A DNA stretch of 64,000 bases, from the NCBI GenBank assembly GCA_963727635.1, contig CAVSHP010000019.1, forward strand, positions 1-64,000, given 5' to 3'. Below are positions 37,330-45,917 of this stretch, piece after piece. The notes beneath the pieces were generated by a model. The model had not been told where the DNA came from, ran no database searches, and was given only the letters and a program-made list of their open reading frames with translations. Source of the DNA: SZUA-36 sp963727635 (GTDB lineage: Bacteria > Pseudomonadota > Gammaproteobacteria > Xanthomonadales > SZUA-36). A program made the position numbers and the translations under genes. Positions within the stretch are counted from its first letter, which is position 1, and every line of letters begins with the position of its first letter.

Positions 37330-37435
37330 GGAAAGTCAGGGGAAAGTCAGGAGGGGAAAGTCAATGGGGGAAAGTAAGACACCCATGAAAGTCAAGACAC
37401 CCATCACTTTCCAAGTTTTAGCACCTGGGTGTCCG
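37330..37435. repeat. GGACACCCA-family repeat, locus d
   Basis: Iterons GGAAAGTCAGG repeated about four times (37330-37375), then two copies of AAGACACCCAT and a return arm CACCTGGGTGTCCGTAC. Located 30 bp past the amidohydrolase stop. Confidence 0.75.
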
Positions 37436-37832
37436 TACTTATGCTTGTAAAAGGAAGGGTGATTGGGTGATTGGCGCGAGGCGAACAGCACCGGCATTAG
37501 CGGACTCTTGTTACTTGCCTACAGTTTCCAGTGGTTCTTCCCTACCACAGAGACGAAACTGTTAATGTATTTTCCGCGCAATACGCGACCTGTCATTTTG
37601 TTTTGAAACATTTGCTGATCTTTTGAAAATCTTACTCCACTGCCTCGACAAAACTGCGTAATCGGGCACGTGAATTGGACATCATGGCCGGAGCACATTG
37701 CGGAACTGGTACAGGCGATCCGAAACAATAATGGCTGAACAAGCTGGTGGTGCTCTTTCAACATTACCTAAAAGGAAAATGTCGGCGTCTCAACGGTAAG
37801 GCAGGTTGAATAGGGTGCTTGACTATCTGTCA
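37436..37832. other. Intergenic stretch without a recognised gene
   Basis: About 400 bp. Short frames exist on both strands but none resembles a protein family or has a ribosome site. Nothing further seen. Confidence 0.45.
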
Positions 37833-39497
37833 TCAAAACACCTCACGGACTTTTGCGAGCCCAAAGTTAAACGCCTGTTTTACGCTGACCCTGGGCGGCA
37901 AGATCAATTCGTCAGGGTAGACAATGATATCCACGATTGCGGGGTGCGGGCAGGCAAGCGCCTGGTTGATTACAGCAGCGAGCTGTTGCGGCTTATCCAC
38001 ACGAAAGCCAACTCCGCCGCATGCCTCTGCGAATTTAACAAAATCCGGATTGAGCAGGTCGATAGAGTGTTGCGACAGGCCCTTGGCTTCCTGTTCGAGC
38101 GCTATGAAACCCAACTTGCTATTGTTCAGTATGAGACAGGTAATCGGCAATTTGTATTTAACCGCGGTGACGAAATCTGCCATCAACATTGCGAAAGCGC
38201 CATCGCCGGCAACCGCGATGACTTGCAGGTCAGGGTAGGCAAACTGGGCACCGATGGCTGCAGGCAATGCGAATGCCATGGAACCCAGTGCGGACGACAA
38301 GCTGTAACGCTGTTTCGCCCCAATGGGCAAGTGACGGGCGGTCCAGGCGGTGGAGGTTCCGGTGTCGGCCAGAAAGATGGCCTTGTCTGATGCAACCGAG
38401 GAGAGTTCTCTCATGACGCGTTGTGGCTTGATCGGTACACTGTCGGATCGTTCCGCTGAGCTCATGTCTTCATTCTCGTCAGCTTTCTGTTGCTGCATGT
38501 CACGGTAGAAAGAGTCGTCTTCTTTCTCCTTGACCCGGGGCAGTAAATCTTCCAGCGCCGGCTTCGCCTGGCCTCTGAGTGGCGCCGCAACCGGCGCACG
38601 TCTCCCCATACGAACCGGGTTGGGTTCGATTTGAACAATTTTCGCGTTTGCCGGATAAAAGTCCTTGTAGGGGAAATCAGCGCCGACGATAAGCAGTAAA
38701 TCGCAGGCCTCCATGGCCGCAGACCCGGTGACGTTGCCGAGCAGGCCCAAACCACCAATACAGGCTTCATCGCACGCGTCGATCAGATCCTTGGCACGCA
38801 GTGTGCGAATTACGAGGGGCCTTCAGGTGACGTGAAATGGCCAACAGCTGTTCTCTGGCCCCGGCTGCGCCGATGCCCGCCAGGATCGCGACTTTACTGG
38901 CACTGTCGATGAGTCCCGCGGCCTCATCCAGCGATGCTGTGCAGGGCCGCATCTGTCCTTTCTCGGAACCCAATTGAAAGTCTGTGCGATTCGATCGGAC
39001 ACGCCGCCCACCGACATCTGTGGGAATTGACAGGTGCGCCGACGCCCGGTGCGGAAATCGCTGCCTTGCACGCCTCCAGCATGAGACCTGGCATTTGATC
39101 TTCGCTCATCGCCGTTTGCGAGTACTCAGCCACGTCTGCGAACAGGCGCTCAGAGTCCACTTCCTGGTGGTATCTGGGTTCCGACAAATTCCGCCGCCAC
39201 CTGCCCGGTGATCGCGAGGACCGGGGCATGGTCGAGTTTCGCATCATAAAGAGCGTTGAGCAGATGGACTGCCCCGGGTCCTGCCGTGCCGACGCAAGCG
39301 CTAAGGCGGCCGGTCAGTTTGGCCTGCGCAGAGGCCATGAAAGCTCCCGCTTCTTCGTGCCGGGTCAGTACAAAGTTGATATCATCGCGACGCTGCACCG
39401 CGTCAGTAATGTCGTTGATCGCGTCGCCGGGTATGCCGAATACATGTTCTACCCCGTGAGCAACCAGGATTTCAACGATCGAATCTGCTACGTTCAT
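37833..39497 (-). CDS. Pyruvate oxidase/acetolactate synthase-like TPP enzyme, frame-shifted
   Basis: TPP-dependent enzyme of the PoxB/IlvB family, about 555 residues. The N-terminal Pyr domain reads MNVADSIVEILVAHGVEHVF GIPG, RHEEAGAFMASAQAKLTGRL (catalytic Glu) and GTAGPGAVHLLNALYDAKLD. After shifts near 39190, 39030 and 38800 come SASKVAILAGIGAAGAREQL and the intact C-terminal half with CDLLLIVGADFPYKDFYP, GSMAFALPAAIGAQFAYPDL, VAGDGAFAMLMADFVTAVKY and NNSKLGFIALEQEA (TPP site). The end (ILPPRVSVKQAFNFGLAKVR) recalls PoxB, so a quinone-linked pyruvate oxidase is favoured over acetolactate synthase; no small subunit gene is adjacent. Confidence 0.75.
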
Positions 39498-39559
39498 TAT
39501 TCACTCCTGTGGCTAAGGTTTTGCGATTGAAGATGGACTAATGACGCTGCACACACGCT

Positions 39560-39649
39560 TCAGTAGCGTCCCTTCATGGTCAGAAAAGCCAATACAACGG
39601 GCCAACACATCGAAAATAAATAATGCAATAGCCATGCCAGTGGCTTCAT
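39560..39649 (-). CDS. Possible 29-residue membrane peptide
   Basis: A short frame upstream of the pyruvate oxidase-like gene encodes MKPLAWLLHYLFSMCWPVV and then LAFLTMKGRY: one hydrophobic helix with a basic end, like many small membrane peptides. No ribosome site was seen in front of it, so it may be chance. Confidence 0.2.
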   Translation of the reverse strand: MKPLAWLLHYLFSMCWPVVLAFLTMKGRY

Positions 39650-39775
39650 TGAATCTGTTGTGCTATGAGCAACCAAACGAGCCCTGCCGCAAGTGGCTAC
39701 GTGTTTCACCAGTTGCGTGACACTGTCTGAGCCGTACGTTATGCAGGATTTATAAAATCGATGTAAACCTTTCAA

Positions 39776-40145
39776 ATATTTGCGATTCCACAGAAATCGG
39801 ATTGAATGGTGTTAAAAAGATTGAAGTTGCATCAGTGGCGCGGGCCAGGCCAGGTCAATCCCGTCAACATCCTGATCAATCAGGCTGTTGATTCGATGAG
39901 GGGGCGATTAAGCAAGACTTCAAGTGGCTGACTGCTTTCGAATTCAAAACGCACTCTCTTGTTCCTTCGCGTGCTTGTTCAGTTACGCGCTCTGTAAATG
40001 ACATCTAGTCGCCAGGGATTGGCCCAAAATTTGCATTATTCTGCATAAGATTTCATTACTTGAGCGCGTCCATCGCAGGCATCGCCTTGTGTTCCGTGGA
40101 CCCTGCTAATACTGTAAACAACGCTGTAAATAGGAGTTACCAAAC
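39776..40145. other. Intergenic leader of the dehydrogenase gene
   Basis: About 370 bp with no plausible gene. It should contain the promoter of the rightward dehydrogenase. AGGAG at 40133-40137 serves the ATG at 40146. Confidence 0.4.
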
Positions 40146-41413
40146 ATGAATACAAAGTGAGCATGAGCGCAGGTCACCGATCAAATCGGGTGAGCAATTT
40201 CTGGACCATGCATTTGAACACCTGCAAATCGAAACCCACATGCGCCATTTGCTGAGGCTCGTGTTATCGTGAAGTACGCATCGAATTACCGCTCAAGCGA
40301 GACGACGGCTCAATGGAATTGTATACCGGATACCGGGTGCAACATGATCAGAGCCTCGGACCATTCAAAGGTGGGCTGCGCTTCCATCCGGATGTCGATA
40401 TGGACCATTTCGTCGCGTTAGCCCGCCTGATGACGTCGAAATGCGCACTGCTCGGTCTGCCCTTCGGTGGCGGAAAAGGCGGGGTCGACTGTGATCCCGA
40501 CGCACTCTCCGCGCGGGAACTGGAAAACCTGACCAAGCGTTTGGTGACGAGACTGGACATGATTATCGGCCCCAATCGTGACATACCGGCGCCGGATATG
40601 GGAACCGGCCCGCGGGAAATGGCCTGGATCGTCGATGCCTACGCCCACCGCTTCGGATACTCACCCGGGGTGGTTACGGGCAAACCGGTGGCGCTTGGCG
40701 GTTCTCACGGGCGTATGCAAGCAACCGGGCGTGGTGTTGCACAGATTGCCGAACTCGCGGCAGCGGCCCATGGCCTGGACGTGGATGAGGCAAGCGTGGC
40801 GATTCAGGGATTCGGCAACGTCGGTTCGAATGCCGCCAGGTTTCTGCATGAACGCGGCGCCAAAGTGGTGGCGGTCAGCGATGTTGGTGGCGGGAAGTAC
40901 CATGAGGATGGGTTGCCACTGGATCCGCTGTTCAAGGACCAGAACAACCCGGATCGTCCTATTTCATCTCCAGAGGTGGAACTAAACGGCGATGAGATCA
41001 GAAACGACGATCTGCTGGAGCTTGACGTCGATATCCTGATACCGGCTGCGATTGGTCACGTGATAACCTCCGACAATGTGGAACGTGTCAAAGCGGGACT
41101 GATCGTCGAAGCAGCCAATATGCCGATCGATAGCGAGGCCGATGAAGCCCTGGCTGACCGGGAGATTCATGTGGTTCCTGACCTGCTTGCCAATGCCGGC
41201 GGAGTGACCGTGTCCTACCTGGAATGGGTACAGAATCAAAGCCGCTACCAATGGTCCGATGAAAAGGTCAACAGGGAACTGAAAGACCGAATGGACAAGG
41301 CATGGCAGGAGACCAATGCACGGACCGAAGAAGAAGATATCAATCTGCGACTGGCCGCATACACCATCGCTGTGGAACGCGTGGTCAATGCGATTGATCT
41401 GCGGGGTATCTGA
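40146..41413 (+). CDS. Glu/Leu/Phe/Val dehydrogenase (glutamate dehydrogenase type)
   Basis: Oxidative deamination of glutamate, or reductive amination of 2-oxoglutarate, in the cytoplasm. From 40313 the frame is intact: YTGYRVQHDQSLGPFKGGLR, MTSKCALLGLPFGGGKGGV (catalytic Lys region), RDIPAPDMGTGPREMAWIVD, the nucleotide site VAIQGFGNVGSNAARF, and LIVEAANMPIDSEADEAL. The N-terminus is broken: SIKSGEQFLDHAFEHLQIET HMRHLL and YREVRIELPLKRDDGSMEL lie in two frames (shift near 40268), with a further shift after codon 4. The ATG at 40146 is chosen for its AGGAG. The total of about 422 residues equals the family norm, so the gene is probably intact in the cell. Confidence 0.87.
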
Positions 41414-41643
41414 GTCACGATGCGAGGGCTGTGAGCATCGCCTGCGAACTGGCTATACCGGTTGCCTGTGACCGCACCCGTTGGAGTCGACCAATCCCTG
41501 TCTGGAAGCGCATGATGAGAATAAGAGTGAAGCGGCGCAGACCCTTGGCGTTGCGCGAAATAAACACTCTACAACCGGCTGAACAAATATGAGTCCGGCG
41601 TCAATTCACAGGCGCTGGTGCAGGCGCAGATGCAATTCCAAGT
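41414..41643. other. Intergenic stretch with a possible 3' scrap
   Basis: A 230-bp gap between converging genes. The end of it translates as LYNRLNKYESGVNSQALVQA QMQFQV before a stop, which could be the last residues of a lost protein. Nothing else seen; no clear terminator hairpin. Confidence 0.3.
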
Positions 41644-43218
41644 CTAGGCCTTTGCCGGGCACGCCCAGCGCAGCCAGGAGTAGCCGAGCAAACCGCCCAG
41701 AAGCGATGTCGCGATCACACTGAGCTTGGCGATTTCAAGCAGGTCGCTCTTGCCGCCAAAACTCAGGTTCGTAATGAATAGTGACATCGTGAATCCGATG
41801 CTGCCCAGCAGTCCGAGACCCAGGATATGACGCCACAATAGCCCCCCGGGCAAGTCCGCCCAGCCAAGACGTCTGCCCAGCCACATTCCGCCCAGGATGC
41901 CGGCTGGTTTACCGATCAGCAGCCCCAGTGCGATAGCAAGGCCAAGATCGCTTGACCAAGCCGTTTTCAGACTTTCCGCCGAAATTACCAGGCCTGCGTT
42001 CATCAACGCAAAGAGAGGCACGACGATAAAGCTGATGGGTTTCTCCAGTCGCGTCTCCCAACGACGCAATGGCACGGTCGCTTTCTCGGCCACCCTGGCG
42101 ATATCATGGGCAATCTGTTGTTGTTCAGGCTGTTCAAACACGTTGTCGGTCTCCGCATCGTGAGTGTCTTCGAAATGCCAGAGTTTCTCCCTCAATGCCG
42201 TCAGGAACGTTTTGCGTGCGATTTGTGGACGCACGGGCGCTGCCAAGGCCACCACGACACCGGTCAATGTGCCGTGCAGACCCATTTTCAGGAACAAAAG
42301 CCAGAGAACCGCTCCGACCAATAGATAAGGGAGACCGCGCTGGATACCGGCGAGGTTCAATGTGATCAGGGCGGTTAGTGTGAGGCCGACAGGCAGCAGG
42401 TACGCGGTGTTGAAATCCGACGTGTAGGCGATCGCGATCACCATGATGGCACCCAGGTCGTCAATGATGGCGAGCCCGACCAGGAAGGCCCGGGCGCTAG
42501 CCGGTATCTGCTTGCCCAGCAGGCTCAATAACGTAATTGCGAACGCGGTATCTGTTGCAACCGGTATCGCCCAGCCATTCCTGATGAATTCCTGGTCTGC
42601 AATCAGCAGAAACAAAACAGCCGGAAGCAGCATCCCTCCAGCCGCTGCAAACAACAGGGCTGAGGCGCGTTTCACCCCCCTCAGCTTACCCACCAGGAAT
42701 TCTCTTTTCAGTTCCAGTCCCAGCAGGAAGAAAAACAGCGCCATCAAGCCGTCATTCACCCAGTGTTGCAGAGACATGGAAAGCGAAAATTCACCAAGAA
42801 CCAGGCCGAACTCAAGGTGCAATATTTCGAAGTAACCAGCGCCGGCAAAGGAGTTCGCCACCACCATCGCCAGGAAAGTCGCGGATATGAGTACCCGGCC
42901 GGAAGCGCTTTGTGCCCGGAAAAAATCACGAAATGGAATTGCGAGCCGGTCGGCAAATTTTTCCAGGGGGGCTTTGATCAGGTCCGATTGAGAACCGCCC
43001 ATACTTACGATGTAGCCTTTTTTTTCATGATGAATCTGATGGCCCCTGACGAATAGGTCTGTCCAGTTAAGGCAAAACCGGGTTTGGTCTGCCGTTTTCA
43101 CGATCACCCGATCAATTTTTCCGCTCCGACAATCGAGTACAAGTTCATCGATGGCGCCAACCGGATCTCCGTTGGCATCGACGACCTCTGCGTCTATGAA
43201 TTCGGACAGCTGTTTCAT
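41644..43218 (-). CDS. nhaA: Na+/H+ antiporter NhaA fused to an N-terminal PRC-barrel domain
   Basis: Inner-membrane electrogenic antiporter exporting Na+ for H+. The start at 43218 (MKQLSEFIDAEVVDANGDPV) has an AGGGTG site upstream; a longer frame to 43359 has none. Residues 1-75 form a PRC-barrel-like domain (GAIDELVLDCRSGKIDRVIV, NWTDLFVRGHQIHHEK). From about residue 88 it is NhaA: LMALFFFLLGLELKREFLVG, PVATDTAFAITLLSLLG (Asp223), GLAIIDDLGAIMVIA (Asp253/Asp254, the ion-binding pair), KPISFIVVPLFALMNAGL and GSIGFTMSLFITNLSF. Length 524 against about 390 for E. coli NhaA. The PRC part lies before the first membrane helix, hence presumably cytoplasmic. Confidence 0.9.
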   Translation of the reverse strand: MKQLSEFIDAEVVDANGDPVGAIDELVLDCRSGKIDRVIVKTADQTRFCLNWTDLFVRGHQIHHEKKGYIVSMGGSQSDLIKAPLEKFADRLAIPFRDFFRAQSASGRVLISATFLAMVVANSFAGAGYFEILHLEFGLVLGEFSLSMSLQHWVNDGLMALFFFLLGLELKREFLVGKLRGVKRASALLFAAAGGMLLPAVLFLLIADQEFIRNGWAIPVATDTAFAITLLSLLGKQIPASARAFLVGLAIIDDLGAIMVIAIAYTSDFNTAYLLPVGLTLTALITLNLAGIQRGLPYLLVGAVLWLLFLKMGLHGTLTGVVVALAAPVRPQIARKTFLTALREKLWHFEDTHDAETDNVFEQPEQQQIAHDIARVAEKATVPLRRWETRLEKPISFIVVPLFALMNAGLVISAESLKTAWSSDLGLAIALGLLIGKPAGILGGMWLGRRLGWADLPGGLLWRHILGLGLLGSIGFTMSLFITNLSFGGKSDLLEIAKLSVIATSLLGGLLGYSWLRWACPAKA

Positions 43219-43312
43219 TGCTTCACCCTGCTTGTGATTACATCGGAAATGACCATGGATTGGCTTTGGCTGTTCAATTGCTGGCGCATTGCTGATTCGA
43301 CGTTTACTTAAA

Positions 43313-43629
43313 AAATCTTGAGTCCAGTTCAGCAACCAGTGGCAAGTGATCGGAAGCAATTCGCGTTTGGGCGTTATTCACGGCCTTCACCCCGACCAGG
43401 CTCTCGCGTGGTTCAACCCAGATTCGATCCAGTGCGAATAGCGGAAATCGCGCAGGCCCGGTTCATTGTTGAGTGTCTCAACCTCCTGCAAGGCAATTAC
43501 ATCGGCATCGATCTGCCGCAACACCTCGCGAGTCCGGTCTGGCCGGTACACACCATCGCGCCCGTAGCAGCGGTGAATGTTATAGCTGGACATAACGACC
43601 CGGCGACCGGTTCCTTCACTGGAAGCCAA
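43313..43629 (-). pseudogene. Endonuclease/exonuclease/phosphatase family remnant with internal deletion
   Basis: The start is VVMSSYNIHRCYGRDGVYRP, then DRTREVLRQIDADVIALQEV (first EEP motifs), to LNNEPGLRDF. It then joins, one frame over, FALDRIWVEPRESLVGVKAV and IASDHLPLVAELDSRF, the last EEP motif. The middle 120 or so residues of the fold, with the catalytic His/Asn positions, are missing. It lies between NhaA and the Usp gene. A decayed gene. Confidence 0.7.
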
Positions 43630-43634
43630 TGGCC

Positions 43635-44888
43635 TTACCGGTCCATCCGGGCAAGTGACTTTTTCGCCCGGCTAATTTCCATCAGCAGGTTGGCAGGCGC
43701 CTTCAGAATCGGGCCGCCTTCGTTCTCGGCTCTCATCTGCGAGTTTACGTCCAGTTCCCAGGCATCCAGAATGCGCCGTCTCAGGCCCACCGTCAGGTCG
43801 TCGTTCTCTACCACCGCTCCCGGTGACTCGAAGGCTTTGTCCGGTTGCGTAATGGCCATCTCGATATTGACCGACGGCATGCCTCGCCTCGGTCGCTCAT
43901 CGGCCTGCGGAATTTTTGCGCCCTTGGCTTCTTTTAAAAAAACGACATCGCACGGCACCGTGGACAGCACTGGCTCGGCCGACACGGACTCGAACATTCG
44001 CTCCCACCGACTAAGGTTTCTTGCCCCCATGACGACCAGGCCGGCGTGCAATGATTTTGCCAGGGCCGGAATGACATCGGCCGGATGACCCTTCGATATC
44101 TGGACCTGTTGTACATCGATTTCGAAATGTTGTGCAAATTCCTTGATAGCCTGCCCATGCAAACGGGCAATCTGTTCCCAGCTATCCGCTTCCCCTGTGA
44201 TCTGCACGGAAGCCGCCACTATCGGCGCGTAAGCAGCATAGGCGTTAAGTTTCGGTACCTCGAAGCTGTGTGCCGGTACGTTCCTGGCGGCCAAGCAGTC
44301 AGCCAGCATATTGCCGATTTCAAAGACCTTGTAGTCTGCCTGGGATATGATGCCATCGTCGACGGCGGTTCCTCCGATTGATGTCAGCACGATTTCGATA
44401 GCAGGCACACCTTGCTTGACGAACCACAGGTGTGACGGGGATTTCCGGATCAGTTCCCAATCGGGATTGTCGATCAGACCCAGCACGTAGTTGGGACCAC
44501 GCGTGTGTTTCATAACGAGGTCCGGGTCCGTTTCAGATATTTTTCTGAGCAGGGCGTCCGCATAGGGATGATCCCAGCGCACTTCGTGGGACACGTTAGC
44601 GCCACGATTCCTTAGCTCTAGTGCAATTTCGCCCAGTCGCGTCGCTGCCGAGCTGGTCAAGCGGTCTTTTTCCCTGTTAACTTCTTGCTGGTCGGCAAAC
44701 GGGCTCAGTTCGAATGTCGGTTCGTAATAGGCGGTGAAAAGTTCAAGTTCACAACCCGTTGCATGTGCCAGGTCAAGGGCGCGCAGCAGCAGGTCGGATT
44801 GCTCATGCTGGTCAAGCATCATCTCGTTCGAATCGACCACGACCAGCACCCGGTCGATAGAAGAATTGGAAACAAGTGAATGATTCAT
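43635..44888 (-). CDS. Tandem universal stress protein (UspE-like) with C-terminal extension
   Basis: A 417-residue cytoplasmic protein. The ATG at 44888 has GGAG nine bases upstream. Two Usp domains: first (10-150) IDRVLVVVDSNEMML, ALDLAHATGCELELFTAYYE, VSHEVRWDHPYADALL; second (165-320) AIEIVLTSIGGTAVDD, AGLVVMGARNLSRWERMFES VSAEPVLSTVPCDVVFLKE. The second has the GxxxxxRW...S-type loop; the first has KHTRGPNYV instead. The last 95 residues (INVNIEMAITQPDKAFE-type, charged) are not part of Usp and I do not recognise them. It may be cotranscribed with the adjacent EEP remnant. Confidence 0.83.
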   Translation of the reverse strand: MNHSLVSNSSIDRVLVVVDSNEMMLDQHEQSDLLLRALDLAHATGCELELFTAYYEPTFELSPFADQQEVNREKDRLTSSAATRLGEIALELRNRGANVSHEVRWDHPYADALLRKISETDPDLVMKHTRGPNYVLGLIDNPDWELIRKSPSHLWFVKQGVPAIEIVLTSIGGTAVDDGIISQADYKVFEIGNMLADCLAARNVPAHSFEVPKLNAYAAYAPIVAASVQITGEADSWEQIARLHGQAIKEFAQHFEIDVQQVQISKGHPADVIPALAKSLHAGLVVMGARNLSRWERMFESVSAEPVLSTVPCDVVFLKEAKGAKIPQADERPRRGMPSVNIEMAITQPDKAFESPGAVVENDDLTVGLRRRILDAWELDVNSQMRAENEGGPILKAPANLLMEISRAKKSLARMDR

Positions 44889-44930
44889 TACTGTAAATCT
44901 CCGTGTTTGACTCATTAATAACAGATGCAA

Positions 44931-45464
44931 TCTCCATGCCAGAGCATTTCAGCCCCGCAGCCAGGGCTGCTGATGACCGGATATTCACTGGATTTGCAAA
45001 AAAGTGCAGGGGGTTTCGTCAGGAAATCAATCCTTGTCAGTCTTTTCCTCTGGATTGCTTTGGCCCAGGCGGACCTTTTCGTGCCCACTTAAGCCATCGT
45101 CATCAGCTTTTTCGCCTTTAAGAATGGCTTTGCCTGTTTTCCAGATCAATTCGAGCTGTCGGAGACCTGTTCGGTCCCAGTACCCGGCAAAAGTCGGGAC
45201 CACCTTTATCGTGGTGAATTGTGAATCATGGTATCCGCCTGGAAATCAGGCTCGCAGGGCAGGTGTCCACAGCTTTTCGGCCAGCATTGGGTGCGCATAA
45301 GCCAAACCGTGCAAAATGCAAACCCGGGCCGACATAGCTGCCGGGATTTCACCGAGCCCGGATTGATGACAGGATGGGAAAGTTCGATCCATAACTTGTA
45401 AAATTTACACATTCCTTGAAAAAAAGGGGAATGAAGGGTGAGACTGAGGGCTCGTCATGCCCCG
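44931..45464. other. Intergenic stretch without a recognised gene
   Basis: About 530 bp. Several frames of 60-100 codons exist on both strands but none resembles a protein, and none has a ribosome site. The Usp promoter should lie at its left end. Confidence 0.45.
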
Positions 45465-45775
45465 CTATTCTTCTGAATCCGCGCTGGCAACGACGGCAGC
45501 CGGTAGCCATTTACTGAGCATGGCTTCCAAGTCCGCAAGCCGCGTGGTTTGTAGATAATCGTCATGGACGCGGCAATGCTCGGCCTCGCCCTTGAGGGCG
45601 TTGGCGGTCAGAGCGATGATCGGAATACGCCGCTTGCCGTCTTCGCTGGCGCGAATGGCTTCGGTCAACTGATAACCATCCATTTCTGGCATGTGCAGGT
45701 CGGTGAGCATCAGCGCGTAGTCGCCGTTCTGCCAACGTTCCAGCGCCTCGCATCCACGCCCCGCGACTTTTCATG
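45465..45775 (-). pseudogene. Response-regulator receiver domain fragment (end of a hybrid kinase)
   Basis: Reads GRGCEALERWQNGDYALMLT DLHMPEMDGYQLTEAIRA, with the phospho-acceptor Asp in LTDLHMPEMDG, then RIPIIALTANALKGEAEHCR (Thr/Ala and adjoining switch residues) and DDYLQTTRLADLEAMLSKWL. This is the C-terminal part of a receiver as in BvgS-type hybrid kinases. The acidic N-terminal pocket and everything before it are missing; the sequence stops at about 45775 next to the repeat at 45790. A small indel (CRVHDDYL for CRxxGMDDYL) is also present. Confidence 0.75.
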
Positions 45776-45789
45776 GGATCGCTACCGCA

Positions 45790-45884
45790 ATAAAAATCAG
45801 CAAGTAAAAATCCGGGAAAAATCAGGAGGAAAAATCAGGATACCCACAACAATTCAAGTTTGAAGACATGGGTGTCCTGATTAA
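45790..45884. repeat. GGACACCCA-family repeat, locus e
   Basis: Three iterons of the AAAAATCAGGA type, then ATCAGGATACCCA (45834-45846) paired with TGGGTGTCCTGAT (45869-45881) around a 22-base loop. Here the iteron is ATCAGG rather than GTCAGG, and both stem ends changed together, keeping the pairing. It directly borders the truncated receiver gene. Confidence 0.8.
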
Positions 45885-45917
45885 CTCCGCTGATTTACTC
45901 AGGTATTCAATATCTAC

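Noticed and set aside
37833..39497. Acetolactate synthase large subunit (IlvB)
   Set aside because: No small subunit gene is adjacent and the C-terminal sequence is nearer PoxB; the assignment stays at family level.
45004..45412. Frames of 68-98 codons between Usp and the receiver fragment
   Set aside because: No ribosome site, no family resemblance and overlapping frames on both strands.
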